NCBI GenBank assembly: GCA_001586195.1 | Contig: CP014609.1 | Location: 532,001-596,000 of the forward strand | Reading direction: 5' to 3' | Origin: Solibacillus silvestris | GTDB taxonomy: Bacteria; Bacillota; Bacilli; Bacillales_A; Planococcaceae | Length of the DNA: 64,000 nt | In this document: positions 25,628 to 33,900 of the stretch, in pieces | Layout: each line of letters opens with the position of its first letter | Position numbering within the stretch: the first letter of the stretch is position 1 | Program-made: the position numbers and the translations under genes | The notes under the pieces: generated by a model | Databases searched by the model: none | What the model saw: only the letters and a program-made list of their open reading frames with translations | What the model was told of the DNA's origin: nothing

Positions 25628-26311
25628 ATGCGTAAAATTATTCAAATTGTAAGCGGCATTGTTATGATTATTTGCGCGGCGATTATTATCCGGTTTTTTT
25701 TCAGCTATCAGGAAGTGGAAAACAAGCTGGAAGATGCGCGGCAAATTGTCGAACAAAGTGAGCTTGCCGCAATTCAACAGCAAAACGATCATATCATCGG
25801 CTGGCTCACATTGGAAAATACCCGTCTTAATAACCCTGTTATGCAAAGGGATAATAATGAATTTTACTTAAAACATAATTATTTAGACGAGAAAAGTCGT
25901 GGCGGAAGCATATTTGCCGATTTTCGCAATGAGGTAATGGAAGATCGTCATACGATTTTTTACGGGCATGTTTTACGCAATGGTACGATGTTCGGAGATT
26001 TACCTAAGTTTAGCGAGCAGGTATACGCAGAAGCCCATCCTGTATTTTATTATGAAACGAATGACAAGCGCTTTGCATTGCAAGTGTTTGCCGCATATGA
26101 AACGACAACCGACTTTTATTATATTGAAACACAATTTACAGACAACACGTATACGCAGTTTTTAGAGAAAATACAGCAACGTTCCAATATAAAATTGCCG
26201 GTTCATATAACGGCTGCTGATAAAATAGTTACATTGTCAACATGCACGACATCACAAAACGATAAGGAACGTTTCGTCGTTCATGCAAAAGTAGTCGAAC
26301 TAGAAAAATAA
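25628..26311 (+). CDS. srtB: Class B sortase
   Basis: A 227-residue membrane-anchored transpeptidase. An N-terminal anchor (about residues 5-25) precedes the sortase barrel. The active site is seen as the His in FYGHVLRNG and the Cys in TLSTC, followed by the late Arg in DKERFVVHAK. Class B enzymes attach haem-relay proteins such as IsdC to peptidoglycan at NPQTN-like motifs. The NEAT protein at 20067 carries NPETS. ATG 25628 follows the ATPase stop by one base and has only a weak ribosome site, so it probably depends on translational coupling. Confidence 0.93.
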   Translation: MRKIIQIVSGIVMIICAAIIIRFFFSYQEVENKLEDARQIVEQSELAAIQQQNDHIIGWLTLENTRLNNPVMQRDNNEFYLKHNYLDEKSRGGSIFADFRNEVMEDRHTIFYGHVLRNGTMFGDLPKFSEQVYAEAHPVFYYETNDKRFALQVFAAYETTTDFYYIETQFTDNTYTQFLEKIQQRSNIKLPVHITAADKIVTLSTCTTSQNDKERFVVHAKVVELEK

Positions 26312-26324
26312 GAGGTGAAGTAAG

Positions 26325-27149
26325 ATGAAAAACAGTAAAAAAATAATGATGGCATTACTTGCTGTTTCCGTATTGGCAGCATGTGGGCAAAAAGAAGAAG
26401 AACAGAAAGCAGAGCCTGTGGAACAGCAGGAAGCAGTAATCGATGTGAGTGCAGAAGCAGAGCAGTTCAAATCACTTTTAGCAGGGGAAATGGACAGCTT
26501 TGTAACAGATACCGAACTTTTAGCGACTGCTATTAACGAAGGAAAGCTGGAAGACGCACAGAAACTGTATCCGCTAGTAACGATGTATTATGAACGATTA
26601 CAGCCGCTTGCCCCGAGTTTCCAGGAGCTTGACGAAAAAATAAACGGTGATATTGTTGAAGGTAAAGAAACGGACACGACAGGTTTTCAGCGTATAGCAT
26701 ATGGATTATTTGGTGAGAAGAAGACAGCAGGTTACGAAGGAATTGCTGAGGAACTTGTTGGTGATGTGAAGTCACTTCAAGCCGATTTTGCGACAATTGA
26801 CGTTTCTGAAACTAATGTACTTGCTTCAGCAGTAACAATGTTTCAGGATATGGCAAATAACCGATTAACATCGCCGGGCATTGCTGGAAATGAAGTATAT
26901 GCAGTGAAAGCACAAACAGATGCAGCAGAAGATTTAATGGAAGTGTTTGTTCCACGTGTTTCTGATGAAAGTGCCGAAGCTGCATCAAATGCTATTACAA
27001 AACTAAACGAAATTGTCGCGTACTACGAAGTGGGAAAAGAAGATTACGTAAACTATAATCTCTTCACGACAAAACAAGAACAAGAGCTAATTACAGCGGT
27101 AACAAATGTGGAAGCGGCATTACAGCAAATGAATGAATCAATAAAATAG
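26325..27149 (+). CDS. EfeO/imelysin (M75)-like lipoprotein lacking the HxxE motif
   Basis: A 274-residue lipoprotein with leader MKNSKKIMMALLAVSVLAAC (lipobox LAAC). The mature part is helical and follows the imelysin/EfeO pattern: KLYPLVTMYYERLQPLA, FQRIAYGLF, then DLMEVFVPR and late helices. EfeO proteins bind ferrous iron, with a conserved H-x-x-E in the region aligned here with FQRIAYGLF; this copy has Gln and Ala at those places. It may have lost metal binding or bind another ligand, for example haem. GAGGTG precedes ATG. It is the last gene of the haem locus and ends at a terminator. Confidence 0.8.
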   Translation: MKNSKKIMMALLAVSVLAACGQKEEEQKAEPVEQQEAVIDVSAEAEQFKSLLAGEMDSFVTDTELLATAINEGKLEDAQKLYPLVTMYYERLQPLAPSFQELDEKINGDIVEGKETDTTGFQRIAYGLFGEKKTAGYEGIAEELVGDVKSLQADFATIDVSETNVLASAVTMFQDMANNRLTSPGIAGNEVYAVKAQTDAAEDLMEVFVPRVSDESAEAASNAITKLNEIVAYYEVGKEDYVNYNLFTTKQEQELITAVTNVEAALQQMNESIK

Positions 27150-27220
27150 CTATGCTGATGAATAAACGGAAAAATTTTATTTGCATAAGCAAGTTACAGA
27201 TAAATCATGAGACATAAATT

Positions 27221-27268
27221 AAAGCGGTTCAAATTCTACGACACGTAAAGTTTGAACCGCTTTTTATT
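27221..27268. terminator. Terminator of the haem locus
   Basis: AAAGCGGTTCAAA/TTTGAACCGCTTT is a perfect 13-bp stem with a 17-nt loop and a T-rich tail. It also serves the convergent gene that ends at 27282. Confidence 0.93.
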
Positions 27269-27281
27269 TAGTAAATGGACT

Positions 27282-27791
27282 TTAATCTAAATGTTCATGC
27301 TTTATATATTGAGTGGCTGCTTGAGGAATGTCTTTATACGAAATTTCGTGGATAGCAGCCAACGCCTCGTCATCAAAAGTGACAGTGAGAATTTCAGTAT
27401 TATTGTTCTTTACAGGCATAAACCACTTTAATGTAATATCATTTATTTCTTCCACATGCTGAATTTCTTTTAATAAGTTGTAGCTATCTTTCAAGAGTGT
27501 ACTTTCTTTAAGAAATTCTGATGCCCGCAATGAGACGATGACATTTTGCTTGTCGTCAACCGGTACGATTTCGATATTCAGCATTATATTTTCGACAAAC
27601 TGCTTCAGCACAATTTCTGTCATCATAAGCATAGTGTGAGTTTTCAATTGTTCCTGGGTCATTGATGCCTTAGCTTCAATGAGAGTTTCTTCCTCTTCGG
27701 AATTCTGCATTTTTATAATATATTGTACTGAAACGACGCAAACAAAAATAAGTAAGGCGATTAACATAAATTTCAGTAATTTATTTAAAAT
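27282..27791 (-). CDS. Membrane-anchored protein of unknown function
   Basis: A protein of about 169 residues with one N-terminal membrane segment (LIALLIFVCVVSVQYII) and an external or cytoplasmic domain of about 135 residues without a recognised family. The first in-frame ATG is 27767, but it has no ribosome site. A perfect AGGAGG at 27805-27800 is 8 nt before an in-frame ATT at 27791, which gives MLNKLLKF before the membrane segment. An AUU start is therefore proposed. A TadE-like or pilus-like topology is possible but not supported by motifs. Confidence 0.6.
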   Translation of the reverse strand: MLNKLLKFMLIALLIFVCVVSVQYIIKMQNSEEEETLIEAKASMTQEQLKTHTMLMMTEIVLKQFVENIMLNIEIVPVDDKQNVIVSLRASEFLKESTLLKDSYNLLKEIQHVEEINDITLKWFMPVKNNNTEILTVTFDDEALAAIHEISYKDIPQAATQYIKHEHLD

Positions 27792-27861
27792 AAGGATAAC
27801 CTCCTATGAACCTAGCGTAATAATCACTATTATATAGTCATTATGCCACAAAAAAATACAA

Positions 27862-27891
27862 AAAAGGACTGCCAATTGTGACAGTCCTTTT
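27862..27891. terminator. Bidirectional terminator
   Basis: AAAAGGACTG/CAGTCCTTTT, a 10-bp stem with a 10-nt loop, lies just past the stop of the small minus-strand gene at 27897. Confidence 0.88.
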
Positions 27892-27896
27892 AAAAA

Positions 27897-28049
27897 TTAA
27901 GTATTTTGTTCTTCATTAGGAATTGTAGCAACAAATTCGTCAAAGTATAAAAATGATTCATCCTCAAGTTGTTTAACCTTCTGTTCGTTTAATCCAATAG
28001 ATAATGGCCCCGAAAAAATCTCGCCCCACCAAGTTTCAGTAATAATCAT
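27897..28049 (-). CDS. Small acidic protein of unknown function (50 aa)
   Basis: A 50-codon frame encoding MIITETWWGEIFSGPLSIGL and an acidic C-terminal half ending PNEEQNT. It has a strong ribosome site AAGGAGG at 28058-28064 (minus strand) and a terminator directly downstream. There is no signal peptide or membrane segment. Two adjacent Trp residues and a Phe/Tyr-rich middle suggest a folded or peptide-like product. No family was recognised. Confidence 0.65.
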   Translation of the reverse strand: MIITETWWGEIFSGPLSIGLNEQKVKQLEDESFLYFDEFVATIPNEEQNT

Positions 28050-28203
28050 TTTATATAGCCTCCTTGTACGATTGTTTTACATTACTTATTATGTTCGATT
28101 ATTTATTTAATTATGAAATTCCCATATGCCTTTATTTATAAACCTTTCTTTAAAAATTAAGACAAATTTATCATCAAGCCTCCTTTTATTAGCAGGAAAA
28201 TTT

Positions 28204-28236
28204 ATTAACTTTGTAGTAGTTATTACTATAGTTAAT
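28204..28236. promoter_or_regulatory. Inverted repeat upstream of the aldehyde dehydrogenase gene
   Basis: ATTAACTTTGTAGTA and TACTATAGTTAAT are near-perfect inverted arms around GTTAT, centred about 150 nt before the start. This looks like an operator for a dimeric regulator. The rest of 28050-28368 shows no gene. Confidence 0.45.
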
Positions 28237-28368
28237 ATGTGTGAACAGCTATAATTTATGCATACATTTATCTTCATTCAGAAAAAATGGCCATTTTCTT
28301 TAGTCGTGATGAATGAAGCTGAATCACTGTATATGTCACGGATATTAATTTTGGGAAGGATGAAAAAA

Positions 28369-29757
28369 ATGAATTTTACTGCAAATGATGTTGAAGTAAT
28401 GATTGAGAATCAGCGCGCTTTTTATTTTACTGGCGCAACAAAAGATGTAGAATTTCGTAAAGAACAGCTCTTAAAATTAAAGGACACAATAAAAAAATAC
28501 GAAGAACAAGTAATAGAAGCTCTAGCATTGGATTTAAGAAAAAGTGAGTTTGAAGCATTTACGACTGAAATCGGTATTGTATATGATAGTATTTCTTACT
28601 TTTTAAAAAATATAAATAGCTGGATGGAACCGCAGCCTGTCAAAACACCGCTTCATTTCCAGCCTGCAAAAAGCTATGTTGTGCGTGAACCATATGGAGT
28701 GGCATTAATCATTGGGCCGTTCAATTATCCATTCCAATTAATTATGGAGCCACTGATCGGAGCGATTATCGGAGGAAATACGGCGATCGTAAAACCATCG
28801 GAATCCGCAGAACATACAGCATTTATTGTGAAAAAAATTCTCGGAGAAGTATTCCAGCCTGAATATGTACGTGTTGTAGAGGGAGAAAAGGATGAAGTTA
28901 CGGCTTTAATCCATGCATCTTTTGATTATATTTTCTTCACGGGAAGTGTCGCGGTAGGGAAGGTTGTTGCAAAAGCGGCAGCAGAACGTCTTACGCCGAT
29001 TGCGTTGGAATTGGGTGGAAAAAGTCCGGCGATTGTCGACCAAACAGCAGATTTGGATGTAGCAGCGAAGCGAATCGTGTGGGGGAAATTCAACAATACA
29101 GGGCAAACATGTGTGGCGCCTGATTATGTTCTTGTCCATACAAGTGTTGCGAAAAAATTTACGCGTCTCCTAAAGAAAGCAATCAAAGAATTTTATGGTC
29201 ATGATCCACAGCAAAGTCAGGACTACGGGCGTATTATTAATGAACGCCAATTCGACCGTCTGCAGACGATTTTAGATAAGGAACGGGATACTGTCACATT
29301 TGGCGGGCGAACTGACCGTGAGGATTTATATATGGAACCGACAGTGCTGGAAAGTATTACGTGGGATCGACCTTCGATGGAAGATGAGCTGTTTGGACCG
29401 ATTTTGCCGATTATGACGTATGAAAATTTACCAAAAGCAATTCATGAAATTCGTCAATTGCCAAAACCATTAAGTGCGTATTTGTTCTCCGAAAATGAAA
29501 AAGCCATCGCGTACTTTTTAGAGGAACTTCCGTTTGGCGGGGGCTGTATAAATGACGTCATTACACATGTCGGCAATACGCATTTACCGTTTGGCGGAGT
29601 GGGGCCTTCAGGTGTGAAGGCATATCACGGGAAAGCAAGTTTCGAAAACTTCACACATCCGAAATCAATTATGCATCGTTCTAATAAACTGGCAAATAGT
29701 TTGCTATACCCACCATATAAACAAAAAGTAAAGCTTGTTCGAACAATAATGAAATAA
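28369..29757 (+). CDS. Aldehyde dehydrogenase (class 3-like, YwdH type)
   Basis: An NAD(P)-dependent aldehyde dehydrogenase of about 462 residues. The nucleotide-binding FFTGSVAVGKVV, the general-base Glu in LELGGKSPAIVD, and the catalytic Cys in NNTGQTCVAPDYV are all present. The short class 3 form and the C-terminal FENFTHPKSIMHR fit YwdH/long-chain aldehyde enzymes. The frame is open from 28258, but GGGAAGGA is 8 nt before ATG 28369, where similarity begins. It is monocistronic between the palindrome at 28204 and a terminator. Confidence 0.93.
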   Translation: MNFTANDVEVMIENQRAFYFTGATKDVEFRKEQLLKLKDTIKKYEEQVIEALALDLRKSEFEAFTTEIGIVYDSISYFLKNINSWMEPQPVKTPLHFQPAKSYVVREPYGVALIIGPFNYPFQLIMEPLIGAIIGGNTAIVKPSESAEHTAFIVKKILGEVFQPEYVRVVEGEKDEVTALIHASFDYIFFTGSVAVGKVVAKAAAERLTPIALELGGKSPAIVDQTADLDVAAKRIVWGKFNNTGQTCVAPDYVLVHTSVAKKFTRLLKKAIKEFYGHDPQQSQDYGRIINERQFDRLQTILDKERDTVTFGGRTDREDLYMEPTVLESITWDRPSMEDELFGPILPIMTYENLPKAIHEIRQLPKPLSAYLFSENEKAIAYFLEELPFGGGCINDVITHVGNTHLPFGGVGPSGVKAYHGKASFENFTHPKSIMHRSNKLANSLLYPPYKQKVKLVRTIMK

Positions 29758-29761
29758 AATA

Positions 29762-29801
29762 AGAAGAAGGCTTTCCGCAAAATTCAGGAAAGCCTTCTTC
29801 T
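29762..29801. terminator. Bidirectional terminator between aldH and the kinase gene
   Basis: AGAAGAAGGCTTTCC/GGAAAGCCTTCTTCT is a perfect 15-bp stem with a 10-nt loop. Confidence 0.93.
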
Positions 29802-29802
29802 A

Positions 29803-31380
29803 TTATTCTGTCATTATCGGGAATGTTAATAAGATTTCAGTACCGACATGCTGCTTGCTTTTAATTTGGATGGATCCTTGATGATCTTGCACAATTTTAT
29901 TGATAATCATCATGCCGAGCCCGGTCCCTTTTGTTTTCGTCGTATAGAAAGGTTCAAATATCCGCTCCAGTACATGTGGCGGAATACCGCATCCCGTATC
30001 AATCATCTGGATATAGATTTCCTTCCCATCCTTACTTTTGCATACTTGCAATGTAATTGAACCGTCTTCATTAATTGCTTCAATTGCATTTTTAAATAAA
30101 TTGATGAAAACTTGCTTCAGTTGATTTTTGTTACCTAAAATTGTAATGTTCAAAAATTCATTAATAATATTCAAGGAAATCGCTTTTGACTGGAACTCAT
30201 ATTGAAGAAACTGGACGACTTCCGATAATGCTTCCGCCAAATTAATCGGAGCATACTGATTTGCTTGAGGTTTAGATAATACAAGAAACTCCGATAAAAT
30301 TAATTCGATACGCTCTGTTTCATTTTGAATAAGCTTTGTATACTCATAGTAAGGTGAATTTGGGTCTTCATTCATCATTTGTACATAGCCGGAAATGACC
30401 GTCATCGGATTGCGGATTTCATGGGCTACACCCGCAGCAAGCTCTCCAACAAGCTTTAGTTTTTCCGATTGCAATATTAGATTTTCATTTTCTTTAATAT
30501 AGGAAATGTCCCGTGAAATTACGGACGATCCGATAATTTCGCCATGCGGGCTCAAAATAGGCGATAACGAAAGTTGTGCATCAAAAAATGTGCCGTCTTT
30601 TCTCATATCGATCGTTTCATGAAGATGATATTTCTTTCCAAGCTTTAAATCTTCTATTCTTTTTTTTGACTCTTCCACTCTTTCCGGGGGAATGAGCGGT
30701 AAAATACGCCCTAATGCTTCCTCTTTGGACCAACCATACAATTTTTCGAATGCAGGATTGACCGCAATGACACGGTCCTCCAAATCAAATACAGCAATTG
30801 CATCATTAGCCTGCTCGAAAAACAAATGTAAATATGCATGCTTGGAATTCAAATAGTACTCCCGGTCAATTGCATTTTTTTCTAACTTTAACCAAATCTG
30901 TTTTATAAAAAGACTTTGACCAATACTCATGATGATAACGGTAATTAAAAAACTGAAAAGTAAAAGGTGATCTTCTGATTTAAAGCTATGGTAGGGAATC
31001 ATTGATAATTTATTTAAAATAAAAATTTCAATAAATACAAGGCAAATATTGATTAAAGTAATAATATATGAACGGTAAATGGTTAAAATCGCTATAAGCC
31101 ATATAAAAGTATAAAACGAAATTATATTTACATTTTGATAATTAAAAAGGAATACGATTAAATGCCATGTACAAATCAAAATAATTTGAAGCATTTTTGG
31201 AGGCGTTTTTAAATAATACAAAGCTATGAGTATAAAGAAACTTCCAATATTAATGACTAAAAATGAATAAGGATGCTTGAACAGCTGTGTAACAATGACA
31301 GTAGTAAAAATAAGCGTTGAGAAAAAATAAGTAATAATCATAAGCAGGTTTCGCTTATTTAAAATTTCATGTTGCTGCAT
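29803..31380 (-). CDS. Membrane PAS sensor histidine kinase (sporulation-kinase type)
   Basis: A sensor kinase of about 525 residues. Five to six membrane segments fill the first 190 residues with almost no external loops. A PAS domain follows (about 220-335; DLEDRVIAVNPAFEKLYG), then the dimerisation domain with the phospho-acceptor in AHEIRNPMTVISGY, and the ATPase with GTGLGMMIINKIV. The architecture and H-box resemble the Bacillus KinB/KinD-type kinases that feed Spo0F. No response regulator gene is adjacent, as expected for such orphan kinases. GAGGTG precedes ATG 31380; the upstream extension to 31530 has no ribosome site. Confidence 0.9.
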   Translation of the reverse strand: MQQHEILNKRNLLMIITYFFSTLIFTTVIVTQLFKHPYSFLVINIGSFFILIALYYLKTPPKMLQIILICTWHLIVFLFNYQNVNIISFYTFIWLIAILTIYRSYIITLINICLVFIEIFILNKLSMIPYHSFKSEDHLLLFSFLITVIIMSIGQSLFIKQIWLKLEKNAIDREYYLNSKHAYLHLFFEQANDAIAVFDLEDRVIAVNPAFEKLYGWSKEEALGRILPLIPPERVEESKKRIEDLKLGKKYHLHETIDMRKDGTFFDAQLSLSPILSPHGEIIGSSVISRDISYIKENENLILQSEKLKLVGELAAGVAHEIRNPMTVISGYVQMMNEDPNSPYYEYTKLIQNETERIELILSEFLVLSKPQANQYAPINLAEALSEVVQFLQYEFQSKAISLNIINEFLNITILGNKNQLKQVFINLFKNAIEAINEDGSITLQVCKSKDGKEIYIQMIDTGCGIPPHVLERIFEPFYTTKTKGTGLGMMIINKIVQDHQGSIQIKSKQHVGTEILLTFPIMTE

Positions 31381-31727
31381 AAAACACCTCGGATAAGTAA
31401 TATTAACTATAATGATACAGTAATTCATGATGTCGATAAATGGCGAATTTTGATATGATAGATATATCGTATAAATAAAAAAATAAGTAAACAAAAGTGG
31501 AGTCTTTATCTTAATATAATTTAAGTTCATTTATTGATTTAATATTGAGAAAAATGAACTTATGTATTATATGTCCAAAGTCCTTATTTTGCAAACAAGT
31601 TTATTTTATACGGAAACATTACAGTTAATGAAAAGCGTGGAAATTTTAATCTATGCACAGTATGATGATTAGTACATAGAAGGAAATTATCATTCGCAAT
31701 TATATTGCAAGTGTGGGGGAAAGAATT

Positions 31728-33197
31728 ATGTATGCAGAAGAACTTTTAAGTACACTGATGCAAAAAAAAGTTGTAGGTCAACTACCGAAATTGATTACCG
31801 ATATTGCGATTGACTCGCGCAGTGTACAGCCAAACAGTTTATTTATTTGTATAAAAGGTTTTACGGTGGACGGGCATGATTATGCTCAAAAGGCAGTTGA
31901 TGCTGGTGCAACTGTAATCGTTACAGAACGTCTTTTACAGTTAGATGGGGAAATTGCACAAGTAATCGTAAAAAATACAACACGTACACTTGGCATTTTA
32001 GCGGCAAAGTTTTTTGATTATCCATCAAAGGATATTATGATGATCGGGGTAACAGGTACAAACGGCAAAACAAGTGTATCTGGAATTATCCACAATATAT
32101 TAATCGGGCTTGGCGAAAAATCGGCATTGTCCGGAACAATCGGTTTTAATTTAAATGGTGTGTTATACGAGTCGGCAAATACAACAAGTGATTCATTGAA
32201 TACACAACAGATGATTTTCCGTGCGAAAAGCGAAGGCTGCCGTGCAATGGTGATGGAAGTGTCATCACACGGGTTAGCGTTAGGCCGTTTAGCAGGTGTC
32301 GACTATGATGTGGCGGTATTTACGAATTTAACACATGATCATTTAGATTTCCATGGCACGATGGAAAACTATGGTAATACAAAAGGTTTACTGTTTTCTC
32401 AACTTGGACAAGACTTGGAAAAGAACAAGCATGTCGTTTTAAATGCGGATGATCCTTGGTCTGAGCGCTATGCGGGAATGACACCATATCCAATTTGGAC
32501 TTACGGATTGCATAATAATGCAATTTTCCGGGCAGTAAACTGCAATTATGATAATGGAATGACGCAATTTGATATGGAAACGCCGGAGGGTACATTCCCC
32601 GTATCAATGCATTTACTTGGTGAATTTAATATTTACAACGTCCTTGCAGCAACAGCCGTATTCTATGCACGCGGTTTCCCGATTGAAGTCATTATTGAAC
32701 AAATTGAAATGCTGCCACCGGTGAAAGGTCGTATGGAGAAAGTAGATTCGGATTTACCGATTCAAATATTCATCGACTATGCACATACACCGGATGCTAT
32801 CGAAAAAGCGATCAATGCGGCAATGCCCTATAAAAAACCGGAAAATAAACTGATTTTCCTTGTTGGAACAGGTGGCGGTCGCGATAAAACGAAACGCCCG
32901 ACGATGGCAGAGAAAGCATCTGTTGCCGATTATGTTATCTTGACGACAGATGATCCTCGCTTTGAAGAGTTCGACAGTATTACGGGTGATTTGGCAAAAG
33001 GCATGAAACATAAAAATTATGCCTGCATCGGTGACCGTGCAGAAGCGGTTAGACATGCGGTAAGCGTTGCAAATCCTGGCGATATTATTATTTTCGCAGG
33101 TAAAGGTCATGAAGATTACCAAATTATCGAAAATACGAAATACCCGCATAGTGATGCGAAAATTGCGATTGAAGCTGGAAAGTTAAAATTTGTATAG
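31728..33197 (+). CDS. murE: UDP-N-acetylmuramyl-tripeptide synthetase
   Basis: A 489-residue Mur ligase that adds the third residue of the peptidoglycan stem peptide, using ATP. The ATP loop is GVTGTNGKTSVSG, the central part has SSHGLALGR and NLTHDHLDFHG, and the C-terminal GTGGGRDKTKRP is typical. The residue-3 selection motif reads TDDPR rather than the DNPR of diaminopimelate enzymes. That fits an L-lysine wall, as known in this family of organisms. GGGGGA is placed 9 nt before ATG 31728. murE stands outside the division cluster and close to prfC, as in staphylococci. Confidence 0.93.
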   Translation: MYAEELLSTLMQKKVVGQLPKLITDIAIDSRSVQPNSLFICIKGFTVDGHDYAQKAVDAGATVIVTERLLQLDGEIAQVIVKNTTRTLGILAAKFFDYPSKDIMMIGVTGTNGKTSVSGIIHNILIGLGEKSALSGTIGFNLNGVLYESANTTSDSLNTQQMIFRAKSEGCRAMVMEVSSHGLALGRLAGVDYDVAVFTNLTHDHLDFHGTMENYGNTKGLLFSQLGQDLEKNKHVVLNADDPWSERYAGMTPYPIWTYGLHNNAIFRAVNCNYDNGMTQFDMETPEGTFPVSMHLLGEFNIYNVLAATAVFYARGFPIEVIIEQIEMLPPVKGRMEKVDSDLPIQIFIDYAHTPDAIEKAINAAMPYKKPENKLIFLVGTGGGRDKTKRPTMAEKASVADYVILTTDDPRFEEFDSITGDLAKGMKHKNYACIGDRAEAVRHAVSVANPGDIIIFAGKGHEDYQIIENTKYPHSDAKIAIEAGKLKFV

Positions 33198-33216
33198 ATT
33201 ATGCTATAATTTTTTC

Positions 33217-33259
33217 AAATCCACCGTGTTAGCGTAATAGCGTTAACGGTGGATTTTTT
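33217..33259 (+). terminator. Terminator after murE
   Basis: AAATCCACCGT/ACGGTGGATTT forms an 11-bp stem, extended inward by GTTAGCG/CGTTAAC, and is followed by TTTT. The ribosome site of the next gene begins right after it. Confidence 0.88.
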
Positions 33260-33273
33260 TGGAGGTGACAAAA

Positions 33274-33834
33274 ATGATCCATTCATTTTTACTTAGTATG
33301 ATTGCTTATTGCACTGTGAGCTTCCCGATTTATTGCATATTGCGAATGTTTTATATGAAAAATAAAACAAAAAGTGCAAGGCGCGAGTTGGTGATGCTCC
33401 TATTCTTCTTTTACAGTATCAGTATTTTTTCACAAACGATTATCCCAAGCTTCCAAATCTCAAATGGACAGATCATTTTTGATACTTCCAGCGCATATGT
33501 GCGCAGTAATTTCACCCCATTACAAACAATTATGCTGTATTATGATCAATTGAATGGACCATTGGCAAATATCGCATTTTATAATTTGGCAGGCAATATT
33601 GTCCTGTTTATTCCTTTTGGCTTCTTTATTCCGCTGTTATGGAAAAAATTTAGAGGATGGCGCATCATGCATATCGTTGCATTCGCAATTCCCTTATTTA
33701 TTGAAAGTACCCAATATTTTATTGGTCGTAGTATAGATGTCGATGATGTATTATTAAATGCAATTGCCATCGTGATAGGATTTGTGCTCTTCAAAATATT
33801 CCGGAGATTACGTAAAATGAGCGCGCCAAAGTAA
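33274..33834 (+). CDS. VanZ-like family membrane protein
   Basis: A 186-residue membrane protein with four to five hydrophobic segments. The VanZ-like core is recognisable in NLAGNIVLFIPFGFFIPLLW and the later FIESTQYFIGRSIDVDDVLLNAIAIVIGF. VanZ confers low teicoplanin resistance, but most relatives have no known role. GGAGGTG precedes ATG 33274; a further ATG at 33259 overlaps this site. It lies between murE and prfC. Confidence 0.88.
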   Translation: MIHSFLLSMIAYCTVSFPIYCILRMFYMKNKTKSARRELVMLLFFFYSISIFSQTIIPSFQISNGQIIFDTSSAYVRSNFTPLQTIMLYYDQLNGPLANIAFYNLAGNIVLFIPFGFFIPLLWKKFRGWRIMHIVAFAIPLFIESTQYFIGRSIDVDDVLLNAIAIVIGFVLFKIFRRLRKMSAPK

Positions 33835-33900
33835 AAAAGGTTGTAACAACTGACTGTTGTCTTTTAAAATAAGAAAGTATGAAAAAAGGAGACGAAATTA

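Noticed and set aside
31381-31530. N-terminal extension of the PAS kinase
   Set aside because: AT-rich, without ribosome site; ATG 31380 has GAGGTG.
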